Positions 62,694-64,000 of a DNA stretch of 64,000 nt are shown in pieces. The position numbers and the translations under genes are program-made. The stretch covers positions 7,750,001 through 7,814,000 of the forward strand of contig NC_058195.1 in assembly GCF_907165205.1 (NCBI RefSeq), written 5' to 3'. This DNA comes from Coccinella septempunctata (Eukaryota; Arthropoda; Insecta; Coleoptera; Coccinellidae). The notes under the pieces were generated by a model. It was not told the DNA's origin. It was given only the letters and a program-made list of their open reading frames with translations, and searched no databases. Position 1 is the stretch's first letter. Each line of letters begins with the position of its first letter.

Positions 62694-63002
62694 CCCTAAG
62701 AAATTATAAGTTTGATCGCACAGTTTTGTTTTTGAGTATTTTTGATGATTCATTCTCAATAACGGGATACAGAAATTAATGAATGAATGAACGAATAGGT
62801 ATACAATATACAAGATGATCCAACAAAAACTTCCACGCCTGAGATTTGAAGCATGTTAGGATGAAAGCTACCATCTTTGCTCTGCGGTCAGGAGGAGCCA
62901 ATCTTGGCTTGCTGGCTGCTGGATGTTGATACTTTGTAGAAATTGCCAGCATTTAATATAGTCAGAAAATTCCGTTACTGTTCTCATCAGGGGTGGAGTT
63001 GT

Positions 63003-63047
63003 GTTGCTCTGACGAGATCAAACAAGACCGAAACCATGGTCAGCATC
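63003..63047 (+). ncRNA. Diverged hammerhead-like motif D
   Basis: CTGACGA (63009-63015), stem II GATC/GACC with one mismatch, GAAA (63030-63033), ACCATGGT and GTC, with TGCT/AGCA as stem I. Same family as motif C but without the inverted partner. Confidence 0.5.
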
Positions 63048-64000
63048 TACTCTTCCTTGATGAGACGGTCTTTCTTTGGGTACCGTCAGTAATTGTGGAT
63101 AGCTAGTTAGCCATCTACCCAGGATTCAGATCCTAACATTTTCAGATTTTTGAATCGTCTGAATATCATTCACTGAAAAATTGACCTTTAAATATAGGTC
63201 ATTCTGACTGCAACGAACCACCTTGTTTATAAATGAATAAAATAAAAATCCGTGGTATAACATTCTTCATGGCATACACGAATAGATATCCAGCGAACTT
63301 TAGGAATATAGCTGTTGTAATTTTCAGAGAAATGCTCAATCAATCAGCCTATGATTACTTGTATTATCTTCAGTTTCCAGATTCAGTTCGAAACACCCTG
63401 TACGTATTAATCTTCGAACACCTCATTAGGCAATACTCTTACACCCAGTGTAAATCCAATAAATCGTTTCATCTCCACTTCGAATTATCACTAGGAATCC
63501 GGGATAACTCAATCTCTGTAAGGTTGAAAATTTACATCCTCTGGAACTTCGTACCTGACTACAAAACTTCGGAAATTGTCTGCCTTCATGTGGGAGTTTG
63601 TACATTTGATCTTTAACACCTTTGCTACAGTTACTCATACGAGGGATGAGGTATTCTGAATACGACACTCAGGCAGATCTGAATTTGTACTTCGTGAACA
63701 TCTACAAGCTTCAGGTTCCCATGAAATAAACGCTCTTGGTATTTGTTGTAGTTATGCTGATTGTTCCTTTCAGGTTTTGAGCTATTTGGGTTGGGCTAAC
63801 CCAATTGCACCTAAGTGCAATTTAAGAAAATGTACAGTCGTACATGTTTCACATATTCACGAGTGTTTGATACTTAGTGGCTTAGATATTAAACTGTTCG
63901 TCGTGAGTATACTCTTTTATATAGATGGCGATGTATTGACATAATTTAAACTGGTGAAAGGTGAAAGACAGCTTCTAATTGAATACCTAGGTTTTTTTTC
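63048..64000. other. Non-coding stretch to the window edge
   Basis: A 127-codon frame at 63233-63616 has no recognisable domain. Nothing else is supported. Confidence 0.35.

Noticed and set aside
63233..63616. 127-codon frame as a host gene
   Set aside because: No recognisable domain; surrounded by transposon relics.

Overview
This is a eukaryotic, AT-rich window, almost certainly from an insect. The evidence is short (about 50-60 bp) GT-AG introns, an allatostatin-C precursor, insect-type kinetochore and mitochondrial polymerase genes, and several DNA-transposon, LINE and Penelope-like relics. A beetle is my best guess from the neuropeptide and the repeats; this is inference.

The left 20 kb is the gene-bearing part. 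POLRMT, the mitochondrial RNA polymerase, is on the minus strand and incomplete at the left edge. It is followed by a small SIAH-like RING protein (plus strand), KNL1/Spc105R (minus), a second SIAH-like RING paralogue (plus) and the coding exons of allatostatin-C (minus). Each RING gene lies head-to-head with a minus-strand housekeeping gene, and the first RING gene is tail-to-tail with KNL1 across only 168 bp.

The most striking locus is KNL1. I could assemble 29 exons that join in frame into a 1,549-residue protein. It has an N-terminal PP1-docking RVSF motif and SSILK motif, a C-terminal coiled coil and RWD-like region, and between them 20 consecutive single-repeat exons. Each of these exons encodes one MELT-type motif (MEFT, MELT or MDFT, always followed by C-V). 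All 20 are multiples of three in length and have phase-1 boundaries on both sides. The copies nearest the C-terminus are nearly identical and sit in a 900-bp higher-order repeat that also carries a relic unit from which the exon has been deleted.

The allatostatin-C start exon begins 8 nt after a splice acceptor, so an upstream untranslated exon is expected. A TATA box, initiator-like site, ATG-free exon and strong donor on the same strand at 38.9-39.0 kb fit that role. If they are linked, intron 1 is about 19.3 kb and contains a 7.2-kb tandem array of a 494-bp satellite plus nested transposons.

From 39 kb to 64 kb I see no convincing host gene. The region holds MITEs (one family in at least five copies, some retaining a transposase-like coding remnant), a second TIR element family with nested insertions, a 20-bp minisatellite, a broken mariner transposase, a LINE 3' end, and hammerhead-ribozyme-like motifs in snap-back inverted repeats. 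One such inverted repeat (127-bp arms, identical base for base) is a datable insertion: another copy of the host transposon in this window preserves the empty site, and the insertion is flanked by an 8-bp duplication.
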